Positions 33,354 to 44,663 of a DNA stretch of 64,000 nt are shown in pieces. The stretch is from Ectobius pallidus (Eukaryota; Arthropoda; Insecta; Blattodea; Ectobiidae), in the NCBI GenBank assembly GCA_964059195.1, contig CAXKWD010000002.1, positions 148,011,042 through 148,075,041 of the forward strand, read 5' to 3'. The notes under the pieces are model-generated. The model was given only the letters and a program-made list of their open reading frames with translations, searched no databases and was not told where the DNA came from. The position numbers were made by a program, and so were the translations under genes. How positions within the stretch are numbered: position 1 is the first letter of the stretch; each line of letters starts with the position of its first letter.

Positions 33354-34988
33354 TCAAGCCACTATTAGATACATTCTTCCTTGGAATGGACCAAGATAAT
33401 CTAAGTGAAGGCGCTCCCATGGTTTACTGGGATACTGCCACACATGTAACTCTGCTGTAGGTGGGCTTGGTCGTTCCAAAAGACAAGAAGAACAATTATT
33501 TGCAATACGTTCAATGTCTAAATCAATACCAGGCCAATACATATAGTTACGAGAAACACTTTTCATTTTAACTATGCCCAAGTGAGAATTGTGCAGTTCT
33601 TTTAACAGGGATGCCTGAAGAGACTTAGGTATTACCACACGATATCCCCACATAAGTACACCCATTTCCACAGTTAGCTCATTCTGTCTTTGATAGAATG
33701 CTTGGAGTTCCCTATCTTCCCCTGATAGGTAATTGGGCCACTCATGCATAACAAAATTGTACACCTTTTTCGGTAGTTGGTCCTTCTGTGTTTCTATTTT
33801 TAGTAGTTCACAGTCAATAGGAGCCGAACTTTCTTTAACACAATGCAAATATGTTCCTAACCAGGCTAACTCATCACTTGTAACATCCTTATGTTTTACC
33901 TCTAAAGGTAGGCGTGACAGTGCGTCCGCACAATTTTCCTCAGACTTAACATATTTAATGTCAAAAGTGTAACCTGATAAAAACAAGGCATAACGTTGCA
34001 GTCTACCGGCTGCGAACACTGGAATACCCTTCTTAGGTCCAAAAATACTTAGTAAGGGTTTGTGATCACATTTGAGAATAAAATGTCTACCATACAAGTA
34101 TTGGTGGTATTTTCTTACACCAAAAATTACTGCAGTTGCCTCTTTATCTATTTGTGAATAGTTTCGTTCAGCTGCAGAAAGTGTACGAGAACTATACGAC
34201 ACAGGACGTTCAACGCCTTTAGAATCTATTATACTCAATACACTGCCCAGCCCTGTTGAGCTTGCATCCACTGTTAATACAGCTGGTGCCTTTGGATCAT
34301 AATGAGCTAATACTGGTGCTGTTGTTAGTAATTCTTTAACCTTATTAAAAGCTTTCATACACTCTTCATCAAAAACAAAAGGAACATCTTTCCTCAAAAG
34401 ATTGTATAACGGACTCATGATACCACTTAAATTTGGTACAAACTTTCCATAATACTGTACTAGTCCTGCAAAAGCTTTTACTTGAGTTACATTCTTGGGA
34501 ACAGGAGCTTCAAGAATAGCTTTTACCTTAGACTTGCAAGTATGTAAACCATCTTTATCTATAATGAATCCGAGATACTCCAATTGTTTTGCAAAAAAGT
34601 CACACTTTTCCTTCTTAACGGCAAATCCCCTTGAAGAAAGGCGCTTACAAACTTCTCTCAGTCTTTGAATGTGAGTTTCATTGTCAGGTGCAGAAATCAA
34701 AATATCATCTAAAAACGATACGACTCCTGGTAAACCTTGTAAGGTTTGGTCAATTATTGTCTGAAAAATACTAGGACCACTATTTACCCCATAAGGTAAT
34801 CTTTTGTAAGCAAACAACCCTTTGTGAGTAGATATGGTACACAGCTTCTGTGATTCCAGATCTAACTTAAGTTGCATATAAGCTTGACTCAAATCTATCT
34901 TGCTAAATCTTTCACCCTTTTGTAACTCAGTGAACAATTCCTCAATTCTTGGTAATGGGTAATGTTCCACTTCAAGATCCTTATTCAA
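33354..34988 (-). pseudogene. Ty3/Gypsy reverse transcriptase, RNase H and integrase zinc domain
   Basis: Intact 544-codon frame. It has RT palm motifs FSKIDLSQAYMQL and VVSFLDDILISAP (the DD pair), RNase H with LTVDASSTGLGSVL and FILKCDHKPL, the zinc domain HNSHLGIVKMK to CSSCLLERP, then ERLHLDYLGPF with the first integrase Asp. It joins 35000-35668 by a single 1-nt frameshift in an A-run near 35020; the overlapping sequence KCGSVRICVDYRGLNK bridges the two. Together these form the usual pol order of Ty3/Gypsy elements. Confidence 0.92.
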
Positions 34989-34999
34989 ACCTCTGTAAT

Positions 35000-35668
35000 C
35001 TACACATATACGAACAGAACCACATTTTTTAAAACACCTACAATAGGAGTTGCATATTCGCTACTAGTTACTGGAGACAATACATCAGCATCAACTAAGC
35101 GTTGAAGTTCTGCTTCTACCTTAGCCTTCAAGGTGAATGGTAACGGCCTTGGTTTACAATATTTAGGTATGGCATTTTCTTTTAGCTCGAGTTTAATTGG
35201 CACACCCTTGTACTCGCCTACCTGGTCGGTAAACACTTCAGGGAATTCCTGACTTAGTTTGTTTACATTTGTTTCCATAAAAGTGTTATCCCCTTCCATA
35301 TTTGACTTAGGCTTGTTCAACTCAAACAAGTTGGTTTTAAATGAAATGTCTACTCCTAAAGCTTGAAGCCAATCTCGTCCCATAAGTGGATGAGATCCCC
35401 TTTCAATTACATACAGTTCTAGTTTAGTTTGAACATCTTTATAGGCTACTGAGACACATAATCTACCTATAGGTACAATAGGTTCATTTGTATATGAGCT
35501 AAGAGATAAATCAGTTGGTAACAAGTCTAATGAATTTAAATTATCTTGATAAAATTCCTTGTTACATACACTTACACTTGCCCCTGTATCTAACTCCATT
35601 ACTACTCCTTGCCCTTCTATACTGACTTCTAACCTTACTGGATCAACTTTTACAGTAGGCCTATTCAA
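35000..35668 (-). pseudogene. Ty3/Gypsy protease and RT N terminus
   Basis: Contains the aspartic protease motif VVMELDTGASVSV and GRDWLQALGV. The start of the RT follows: LKENAIPKYCKPRPLPF and SPVTSSEYATPIVGVLK. The frame then fails at an A-run. Gag ends at 35687, just upstream in another frame, consistent with frameshift or reinitiation expression of pol. Confidence 0.9.
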
Positions 35669-35686
35669 CTTGTTAACCTTGTTAAA

Positions 35687-36658
35687 CTATTTTTCACCAC
35701 TCAACCTAGTGATAGTTGGTTTAATTTCATATAGGTTAGCAATGCCATCTGGATTTTCATCAGTAGGTTCGGATGTCTCTTCCAACTGAGAATCCGCTCC
35801 CACATAGTTATGTTTGGTTCCCTTCTTATAACTGCTATGGAATTTAGATTGACCCTTAGACTGGTTAGATCTATGTATAGATTTACACACTGCAGCAATG
35901 TGGTTTTGTTTACCACACTTGTTGCAAACGCAACCACGTAAACGGCACTCTTTAGAGACATGCCCAACTTTCCCACAACAAAAACACTTCACTCCCCACT
36001 TCACTTGCTGTTTGCTGCCACTGGGTTGTGCTGGTTCATATCTGTAGTTGCTGTCCCTCTGCTGCTGTGGTCTGCCCCCGGCATTCCAACTATGAGATGC
36101 TGCCATCCGCTGCAACTGGCCACCGCCCCCGGCGCTGTTACTGGCCCCCAGAACAGATGCGTTTTTCTCTGCCGTTTCCACAGACAGGATGGTTTTTACT
36201 GCCTCATCATAGGTTAGAGAAGGTTCTGCCAATAGCCTCTGTTTTGTTGACTCACTACGTATGCCACTCACCAGTCGATCACGCAAATAGTCACTAAGTG
36301 ATGCTCCAAATTCACAATAGATAGATAATTGCTTTAAACTTGCAATATACTCCGAAACTGTCTCATTTTCCAACTGGTTTCTTTTGCTAAATGTATACCG
36401 CTCTGCAATAAACGAAGGTTTTGGGTACAAATGATCTTGGATTATCTTTACAATATCCTCCATCTTCTTTGTAGACGGTTTGTCTGGCATGCATAGATTT
36501 CTTACCAAAGAATATGTCTTTACACCTACCAGTGTCAATAACGTACACACTTTTTTATCAGTTTCTACTTTATTGCATTCGCAAAATAGTTCAAAACGTT
36601 CCACATAAGATGCCCAAGTCTCCTGACTTGCATCAAATTCACCGACGCTTCCTAGCAT
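35687..36658 (-). CDS. Ty3/Gypsy gag
   Basis: I place the start at the ATG at 36658 (MLGSVGEFDASQETWASYV); the frame is open 15 nt further. Gag assembles the virus-like particle. The capsid-type region has ERYTFSKRNQLENETVSEYI and ASLSDYLRDRLVSGI, and two knuckles follow: CFCCGKVGHVSKEC (CX2CX4HX4C) and CNKCGKQNHIAAVC. The tail is rich in E, D and S and ends RLSGEK. No internal stops, so this is the best-preserved gene of the element. About 324 residues, a usual length. Confidence 0.9.
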   Translation of the reverse strand: MLGSVGEFDASQETWASYVERFELFCECNKVETDKKVCTLLTLVGVKTYSLVRNLCMPDKPSTKKMEDIVKIIQDHLYPKPSFIAERYTFSKRNQLENETVSEYIASLKQLSIYCEFGASLSDYLRDRLVSGIRSESTKQRLLAEPSLTYDEAVKTILSVETAEKNASVLGASNSAGGGGQLQRMAASHSWNAGGRPQQQRDSNYRYEPAQPSGSKQQVKWGVKCFCCGKVGHVSKECRLRGCVCNKCGKQNHIAAVCKSIHRSNQSKGQSKFHSSYKKGTKHNYVGADSQLEETSEPTDENPDGIANLYEIKPTITRLSGEK

Positions 36659-36938
36659 TTTCGATGTTTTCACTCTGTCACCTCTTCAATTGTGACAATA
36701 TTAAGTCCTAAGCTTCCTCCCCGGAACATAGACTGAAACTCTTCAATTGAGACACAATTAAGTCCTATGCTTCCTCCCCGGAAAATAGACTTAAACTTTT
36801 CTTCCGATCTGTGTCACCTTCCCCAACTGAAGTTCCACAGAATGGCGGTTAATGGCGTCTGTTTCACTTTGTACTATAGCTCCCTGCATGCGTACCTGGA
36901 AATCCTCGATTCCACTGTTTTGTTTTCCTCGTCGCCAC
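36659..36938 (-). other. Ty3/Gypsy leader with primer-binding site
   Basis: Next to the 5' LTR the element strand reads GTGGCGACGAGGAAAAC, in the primer-binding position. A 57-bp tandem repeat (TTAAGTCCTAWGCTTCCTCC at 36701 and 36758) precedes gag. Confidence 0.65.
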
Positions 36939-37228
36939 TGTTATGTATTGTCCTCGACAACACACAATACGCTAGGAAGTTTGGTTGGGTGAAATGATGA
37001 CACTTGTTCAGTAATTAACATAGTTCTATGGTTTTAATTAAGACGCACATTTACACCAAGCAATGCAATCCGCCATCATTGAATGGACTCTCTCTTTAGC
37101 TAGTTGGCGGGAGCTTGCTCGTCTTCTCATTGGCTGAGTCACGGCCTTCCTTATACATGAATGCCTACTCAGCGCACATACAAAATATAACACTACATAT
37201 ATAATACAATTCACATACATACATAACA
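36939..37228 (-). repeat. Ty3/Gypsy 5' LTR, intact
   Basis: 290 bp, TGTTATG...CATAACA. The outer flanks GTATG (31156-31160) and GTATA (37229-37233) match at 4 of 5, a probable target duplication inside a GTATGTGGATAT-type repeat of the Helitron. Confidence 0.93.
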
Positions 37229-38219
37229 GTATATGGATATGTGGGTATGTATGTTCCCTATACAAATCTACATTTCTTGACCAATTTGTACGAAATTTTG
37301 CACACATACCCAGTTAAGTAACCCGGGAAGTAACGCGGTCAATATTAAAATTGAAACAAATCAGTCCTTCCCTTCAAAATTATATCATTTCTGAGAATAT
37401 TGTACTGAAAAAATGAAATGCTGTTCAGTTCACATGACAACTGTGATCACATAGGGCTTTGGCAACTATATAATACTGGACTTTAATGAATTATGATTCC
37501 ATCGATGTAATATATTGGCGAAAATAATTACTGAAAAATGAAATCCACGAAAATAAAGCACAGTGTGATGCAGTCACATAACTTTCTCTACCCTCGACAT
37601 AAGAAATATTTTCTCACTTCACATTTTGATGTAGAATAAGAGGTCGTATTGCAGGGACAATTTAAGTGTGTGAGTATGCTATATCAGAAGTCTGTAAATA
37701 ATCCTTTCCGCTTATACGTTATCCATAGCTGTAGGCTTTGTATTAGTTGAGAAATAGGAATGTTTATCATAGCCCTTAAGCATGGGATGGAACATTTTGA
37801 GTTCTATGCTCGCAGTATTTTATGTCCCGGGTTTTAGGGGAGGAAAGTATGAAAGTGATACTGCATTTCTCTTTTACTCAGCCCCGAAACGGTTGTATGG
37901 TAACATGAGAATGAGAAATAAAATTTTCCGTCAAGTCAATACAATCATATGTAATTTATGTTTCTTCTTATTTCAACCCCTCCCAGGCATTATGTGTAGA
38001 AGCAACGGAATGCAGCATTCGACATCCTCTATGAGCCATAAAAAGCTATATCTAGCGTTTTCTGATGGAATAGTTTGTGTGTGATAAATCTTTTTCTTCA
38101 TTCCAAGTTCTACACACATTTTGTATAAGGACCTAGACTTTCAAAATCGAAAGTCCTCCATAAGTTAATTTCAAATTAAAAAATACAAAGCCCGGGCTAC
38201 GCCGGGCCTTTTCAGCTAG

Positions 38220-38499
38220 TCTTATATAAAGTGAAATTCAAAACGGCTATCACACCCTTCTATCTACATAGGATCAAAAGGAAGGATTCTCCACAATGCC
38301 AATGTGGTCAGCTAGGCACCATTGAACACGTACTTTTTTCCTGTCCAGAAGTTAATACTAGAACTCATGACTTTTATAAAGTATTACGTACAGCATATGG
38401 GTACAGACCTTGGAATTTAACAGCATTTACTGAGGATTAACCACACAAAGCAGCAACCGCATTATCAAGATTCCTACATAAGTGCAAAATGAAACTGTA
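38220..38499 (+). pseudogene. Non-LTR ORF2 C terminus after the Helitron
   Basis: Continues the frame of 30555-31110: KFKTAITPFYLHRI, then the Cys/His motif CQCGQLGTIEHVLFSC and RPWNLTAFTED, a TAA, and 20 further in-frame codons. This is the expected end of an I/jockey-like ORF2. 38500-38605 would be its 3' end, with AATAAAAG near 38592. Confidence 0.8.
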
Positions 38500-38605
38500 A
38501 AATTTGGATAATACATACAAAGTAGATAATTTTTACTTAATAACATCAACCACATGTACGGACGTCAAAACCCCCGGGTGTGACGTCGATAAATAAAAGT
38601 GAAGT

Positions 38606-39225
38606 GGATAACACAGCAGATGACAGGACTGGTTCCTCAATAAAATACTGGCAATCTTATTACATTTCGAAACTAACTGGCCCATAATCAATTCCTCCAG
38701 GCGTTATTGGCATTTGGTTATGTTCACGCAATCCTTAAAGAACAACAATATAACATTCCACAGTTGCAAAGTATGTACCGTGTCCAAGATTCAGAAGATC
38801 TTGACGGACACACAAAAACGAGCTATCTATCAACTAGATTTCTAGTAGAGAGTGGGGGAGAGTCAGACTTGTTGGGTGCTGCATTGAAGAGTGAGAGAGA
38901 GAGAGAAATATACACTTATGAAGAGTGAGTAGTTTCCTGACAGTGTATTATTCAGTGTTTAAGTTTGGACTCGGTTGATGAAACGGATATGCAAGTTTGC
39001 TGTTTGACTGGTTGTTTAGTGCATGTGTACTGTGGCAACTGTTATTTCCCTTATGGACACTTACCGCAACAACAACTATAAAAGAATGAGTTATAAATAA
39101 CTATATTATATTGTTATATGTAAATTCTAGTGACATATTGTTGCAATAAAATTTGTTAAAAAAACACTTTGATCGAGTGCTGGGTGCCGCCTAGCGACAG
39201 GCAAGACAGCGTAAAATCCTGCGCT
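38606..39225. other. No recognised feature
   Basis: Short ORFs only and one (GA)n run near 38890. The end (CCTGCGCT before 39226) is the left target of the hAT element. Confidence 0.4.
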
Positions 39226-40388
39226 CAGGGGCGGCCGGTGTTAATGTGCTACTGTGCTATAGCACACTGTTCATTTCGTTAAATAAAGTACTGTTGATTA
39301 GTTAACAAAAATTGCCAATATTCTGTTAAATATATGGTTATAAAATTTTGTTCATCTTAGATTTCCAACCGTTATAACATATGCGCTATCCCTCACAACG
39401 TCGGGCGGTCAGCTTGAGTTGCTAAGCATTATACTGCAGTGTGCTCTGTCCCCCAGTAGCGCTGCTCTGCTTGATGACCGAGGCCTGGAAAGTGCCCTCA
39501 GGCGGAGTGTATATTTGCCGCCGTTAGCTTGAAAACCGCATCGTTGGAGCTACGAATCTAGTAGAACCTGGCCCCCTATAGGTATGCTGCATGCCTCACA
39601 AGAAACTGGTTGGTTGGGGGTGGTGAATTAATGACCTCTTGTTTGGCAGTTAGGGTGGATATTTTGAAGGTTGTTCTGCAAGTAGGAACAGTCCTTGGAA
39701 ACACATCTTATTGATGGCGGCTTTTCTTGACGTGCAGTTTTAATAGAGTTCAAATCGGTGTAAGCCAGGTTGGTTTCTACAATGTAATCGATTGTTTTAA
39801 TACGAAATTAGTAGCAATTCAGGATACCGTGGCTTGACATTAAATTTTATGAATATATGAGACAGCTTATCTTCAATAGCTAAATCTATAGTTAATATTA
39901 GCCTCATAGATTCGTTAGCTTAATTCAATGAGTACATATAAATAGCTTGGTTTTAGCGTTGTATGTATTTACGTTCAAAGCTAAAACCCAGGTCCCATTC
40001 CCGCCCAGGATAAATTTTCCTCTAAAGATTACACAGTGGAGTTGAATTGCGAGAACTTTTAAGAAGAAACTGAATGCTGAAAAACTACTCACAAATATTG
40101 TAATAAAATATTATTTAATGGCAGTAACGCTGTAGAAGGATTAATTTTTAGCGCCGAGGGAAGTTAATTTAACGCGCACGCCAGCTCAGCGACTGACGAA
40201 GGGTAAGTTAGTACAATCTTATGTCTGGGGACAGAGTGACCAGACACCCTCTCAATTCTGAAACTGCATTCTAGTTTCTGTGCGAAGTGCGAACTGTTAA
40301 CAGGAAAGAACCGCTAGTGGAAAGGTATTAAGTATATTTCGTGGTGCGTGTGTGTTCATGTTCAGAGTTATTGCTGTGACTGTGAAAA

Positions 40389-42485
40389 ATGAATACAGTA
40401 GATAGTTTAATTACTTATCCCTTCTCTAGAAGGAGTATGGAAGAAAAAATTGAGGTAAAACAATTAGGAAGGCCCACACCCGATTTGATTATGAGCCAAA
40501 AAGCGAAAGGCGGGAAAAACTGCATCTACAACAGAAAATTTCATAGGACGGTGTATGAAAACAGTTGGATATGCGGTTTCGAAATTAGAAATGCTCTCTT
40601 CTGTTTTCCTTGTCTTCTGTTTGGCAATAGTGATTCCAATTCGTGGAGCAGAACGGGAGTAACAGATTTAGGGCACCTTAGTAAGTTGACAAAGCAACAT
40701 AAAGACAACGTTAAGCACATGCATAATGTACTGAATCTTAGTTCCCTAGGCAGTGTGAATATTCGATCCCAGTTAAGCCAGGCATATCACGATGAAAAAT
40801 TGAAACACAATCAACAAGCGGAAAAAAACAGGTACGTACTTTCAAAAATTATTGATTGCATTAAGTTCTGTGGGGCTTTTGAACTTGCTTTGAGAGGTCA
40901 CGACGAAACCGAACAATCTGAAAATCCTGGCATCTTCTTAGGACTAATAGATTTCGTTTCGAATTTGGACACTACTGTGCGGGAACACATGGAATCGAAT
41001 CAGGTGTTTAAAGGGACCTCCAAAACCATACAGAATGAACTTTTGGACTGTATGCTAGAAATTTGCCGTGAAGAAATAAATCAGGAAATGAAGGAAGCAG
41101 ACTTCGTTGCATTAATGGCAGACGAAACAACTGATGTCTCCGACCAATCACAGTTAGCATTGGTATTTCGTTACGAGAACAAGGGCGAGCCTGTTGAAAG
41201 ATTCTGGGGGTTCTTCAGACCAGAAGGTCACAGTGCAGATGCTATTGCAGAATGCATCTTAAAAGAAGTAAATCCTCTCTTTAATCAGAAACCCCATAAA
41301 ATAATTGCACAAACTTTTGATGGAGCCTCCGTGATGTCTGGTGCACGTGGTGGGGTTCAAGCAAAAATTAAAATTCATTATCCTAGTGCTCACTGCATAC
41401 ACTGTTATGCTCATCAATTAAATTTAATCATGGAAAAAGCTGCTTCACAGAACCAATCCGCACGAGTGTTTTTCCTTGACCTGTCCGCTTTCCCTGCATA
41501 TTTTTCAAGATCGCCACAACGTTTGTCAGTGCTTGAATCAGTAGTGGCTCGTAGAATTCCAAGCAGTCCTGCAACTAGGTGGAACTTTAGATCGAGAACT
41601 GTTAACGTAGTTGTTTAGAACAAGGATAAATTGAAAGAATGTTTGCTGGAATTAGAAAAAATGCCACAGAGCAAAACTTCTCATGGAGCAGTTGGTTTGC
41701 GGCGATATTTGGAGGATGAAGAATTTCTGTACTGGTTAACTTTCTTCAGTAAGATAATGCCACACGTAGTGATTCTGTATAACCAGCTACAAGCCAGATC
41801 AATTGATGCAATGAAAGCAAGGAATGCAGTGACTCATTTTACAGATGTAATTAGAAAGATTAGGGAATCCACAGACGACATCCATGTAGACCCTGAAGCT
41901 TCATCTACTAGTAAGCGAAGAAAAGTGGAATGCAGGCACACTGACGCTAAAGAAGTATGCAACAGAATCACGCAAGAGGCTAGTCGTCGCTTCAACTCAC
42001 TGAGTCATCTTGATGCTGCAAAATTGTTAAACGCTGCCAATTCCAGTGACTACTCCGGGAATTTTCCAGAAATGGAACTTGAAGCTACTGTTCTGTATTA
42101 CAACACTTTGGATAAGTTCAGACTAAAGACAGAGCTCCGAGTTCTGTACGATAGGCCGGATTTCAGGAACACTTTAGGCGCCGTACCACTGCTGCAGAGT
42201 GTGTTGTCGAACAATCTGCAAGAAACTTTTTGTGAAATAACAAAGTTGCTGAAGATCCTGGTTACGACACCAATGACGACTGGAGAACCAGAAAGATGCT
42301 TCTCATCACTAGCAAGGATAAAAACCTTCTTGAGAAACACAATGTCCCAGGAACGTTTAACTGCCCTTGCAATGCTATCGATTGAAAAGAAGATGGTTCT
42401 GCACATAAATGGATTCAACACCAAAGTAATCGATAAATTCTGCAGTATGAAGGAGCGCCGCATGGACTTCATTTTTCGACATTAG
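40389..42485 (+). pseudogene. hAT transposase (ZMYM1/DUF4371-like), one in-frame stop
   Basis: Cut-and-paste transposase. ATG at 40389. The N terminus has a TTF-type zinc motif (FHRTVYENSWICGF, ALFCFPCLLFG, then HxxNVKHMH). Middle: VALMADETTDVSDQSQLALV (first Asp) and IIAQTFDGASVMSGARGGV (second Asp), with CIHCYAHQLNL. C terminus: GEPERCFSSLARIKTFL (Glu) and QERLTALAMLSIEKK, the hAT dimerisation region, ending FIFRH. A single TAG at 41616-41618 splits an otherwise continuous frame of about 698 codons. I see no frameshifts, so it is recent. Zinc-finger MYM-type 1-like proteins in databases often belong to this family. Confidence 0.9.
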
Positions 42486-42563
42486 GTGAGTGGCATGTTA
42501 CATTTTATTTTGTGCATGTTCAAACTGTAGCACACACAGTGTTTTTGTCACCGGCCGCCACTG

Positions 42564-43213
42564 GTTTTATTTATACACGATGTCTAGTCCTCAAGCCACA
42601 CAGACACATTCCTGAAAATATTATTGAATACAGGAGAATTCAAAACAGGTATTTATGTTAAAAACCTTGATTTCGAACATTTATTACCTTTCGTACGGGC
42701 AGAGAAAGTAAAATTGGTCCTTTGTTATTAATGGAGCTGTTAGCAGAGGGTATTTTGAGGAGTAGGTATGAAACCCGCCAAACACTGTTATTTACAATCG
42801 TAGCAGCTTGCCATCATGAAGCCGAAGGACGGCTCACGCTCTGCAATGTCAACAAGAAGCTGGACTCCTTCATGGGTAGTCTGTTCCCCTCAGCATGAGA
42901 ATGCGAGATAAGCGGGAAAATGCTGCGTGCACCATGAGCCCACATCCTCATTTTGAATTGAACAGACTACCCATGTAACAGGGGAGGTGAGTAACTAGTT
43001 CAGCTTCATTCTTGCAGGACTCGGGAGCTCACTGGCGCCTCCTAGGTGCCTAGCTTTGACACCAGTCGTGGCGGGCAAAACAAAATTACAGAAATACATT
43101 TATAGTAAAAACCAACATTCGTGATATGGAAAATAAACTTCAAAAATACGTATTGTAAAGGAAAAATACTGGTGAAGTGCTACTTCACCTACTTCCCCTG
43201 AATAGCCGCCACT
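42564..43213. other. hAT 3' non-coding part or second nested hAT remnant
   Basis: No gene. A 16-bp inverted pair (CATGGGTAGTCTGTTC at 42874 and GAACAGACTACCCATG at 42962) encloses about 70 bp. The end is AAGTGCTACTTCACCTACTT plus the hAT-like terminus. Confidence 0.5.
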
Positions 43214-43280
43214 GCTGCGCTTTATTTATTTGCATCCTCAATAATCGATTTATCACTATATATCTTTACATGACCTATAG

Positions 43281-43850
43281 TCCAGTCAATGAATGCTCAA
43301 AAAGAGGTGTAGAGGGAAATGGAAGGAACACAATTTTTTACTTTGGGACTTTGTTTGGCCTAGTTAGGAGGTAAACATACTAAAAGTCCCCACTCCTAGG
43401 AGGTGAGCGGGGGACAGGGGGCCCTTAGAAGGTCCCTTTTTTAGGGTTTTCGCTTATATCTCGGTAACTATGGGTCCTTGGGTCCTAGCGATAAGACTCT
43501 TCTATAAAAAATTAAAGCTGACAAAATGTTCCACAAGATTGATTCCATTAATCTTTTCGCTATCTCGCCTAGTTTCTGAGATATCCGAACTCAAAGTTAG
43601 CTAATTTTGAAAAAAAATAAAATTGTCTCGCGTTTTTTGCCTTATTTCGTTAGCTAACTCTCCGGCCCTTCGTCCTACGAAAACGTCATAAGGAAGGAAG
43701 TTGTAGAACATTAAATTGACTTTAAGAATATATGATAGTTTACTTTTTATCTTCAACCGTTCAAAAGTTATAGCAATTTTAACTTTATGTGTAAATTCCG
43801 GGATTTTGCAGAAAAACGTAACTTTCGTATTTTCCATTATTTCACTGCTC
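43281..43850. repeat. R600 repeat, copy 2 (inverted relative to copy 1)
   Basis: Begins TCCAGTCAATGAATG and ends near TTTCACTGCTC. Collinear with the reverse complement of 5692-6246, with several small indels. Followed by about 130 bp of (TATA)-rich sequence and then copy 3. Confidence 0.8.
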
Positions 43851-43981
43851 TAACACTATTATAAAAGCCAATATAAACGTATTTATATGTATAAATAATA
43901 TGTACTATATATAAGTTGTATATAAATGAATCAACACACATATATATCTTTTTTTTTCAAGGTACATATGCTTTTGTATAG

Positions 43982-44604
43982 TCCAGTCAATGATTGAATG
44001 AATAGAGGGAAATGGAAGGAACACTTTTTGGGGGGGGGGTCCGCCGGCGTGGTCTTGTGGTTAGCATCGCTGACTACAGATCCGTCGGCCCGGATTCGAT
44101 TCCCGGTACCTCCTCGGATTTTTCTGAGGTAGGGAGGTCTGGCAGGGGTGCACTCAGCCTCGTGATTCAAATTGAGGAGCTACTTGATAGAGAAGTATCG
44201 GCTCCGGTCAAGAAAACCACCATTAACGGCCGTGGGTGTCGGCATGCTGACCACATGCCCCCCAATCCTGCCATCTGCCTACGGGAGATGACGCAGCGGC
44301 CGGGTGGTAGGCCAAGTCCCTCCAGGGATGTAGCGCCACGGAGTTTTTTTTTCACAGTTTTTTACTTTGGGACTTTGTCTGGACTAGTTATAAGTTAAAT
44401 GTACTAAAAGTCCCCACTCCTAGGAGGTGAGCGGGGGGCAGGGGGGCCGTAGAAGGTCCCTTTTTCGGTTTTTCGCTTATATTTAGGAACCTATGGTTCC
44501 TAGCAATAAAACCACTCTACACAAAATTAAAACTGATTAAATGTTCCATCAGGATTGATTCCATTCATTTTTTTTTTTTTTTGCTCTCTCGCATAGTTTA
44601 TTTT
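43982..44604. repeat. R600 repeat, copy 3, truncated and carrying a SINE
   Basis: Again starts TCCAGTCAATGA, preceded by TATAG as in copy 2. Interrupted at GGAACACTTTTT by the SINE and resuming TTTTTTACTTTGGGACTTTG. Homology stops near the poly-T at 44570-44582. The nuclease-like gene starts 60 bp downstream, so copies 2 and 3 look like terminal repeats on its 5' side. Confidence 0.75.
44039..44346 (+). mobile_element. tRNA-derived SINE (copy 2)
   Basis: About 95% like 5057-5369, same orientation and ends. The B box has one change (GATTCGATTCC). A poly-G run precedes it. The flanks CACTTTTT and CACAGTTTTTT give an approximate duplication, and 43327-43340 serves as the uninterrupted version. 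Two independent insertions of the same SINE near copies of one element family show it was active in this genome. Confidence 0.88.
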
Positions 44605-44663
44605 AAACTTGAATGTGATAGGAAATTAATTTTCTGGATTTCAAGAATAAAAACTATTTTTTT

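Larger units (their letters stand above)
31111..38219 (+). mobile_element. Non-autonomous Helitron carrying the Gypsy insertion
   Basis: 5' end TCTAATATATAAAAATCG at 31111. The 3' end has a GCCCGG...CCGGGC hairpin at 38190-38207 followed by CTTTTCAGCTAG ending at 38219. It lies between A (31110) and T (38220), the Helitron target rule. The host ORF2 frame is restored exactly when 31111-38219 is removed. Without the Gypsy element it is about 1.04 kb and encodes no Rep/helicase. Segment 37229-38219 is its body, with no gene. A related fragment lies at 56068-56430. Confidence 0.9.
39226..43213 (+). mobile_element. hAT transposon
   Basis: The left end CAGGGGCGGCCGGTG is at 39226. Two candidate right ends exist. 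42563 reads inward CAGTGGCGGCCGGTG, the closest match, but its flank is not a duplication. About 43213 reads inward AGTGGCGGCTATTC with flank GCTGCGCT, which matches the left flank CCTGCGCT at 7 of 8 bp. I take the outer one as the boundary and the inner one as an internal or nested terminus. The transposase gene is at 40389-42485. Confidence 0.75.

Noticed and set aside
37038..37307. ORF repeated at 31260-31442
   Set aside because: Inside the Gypsy LTRs; not a gene.
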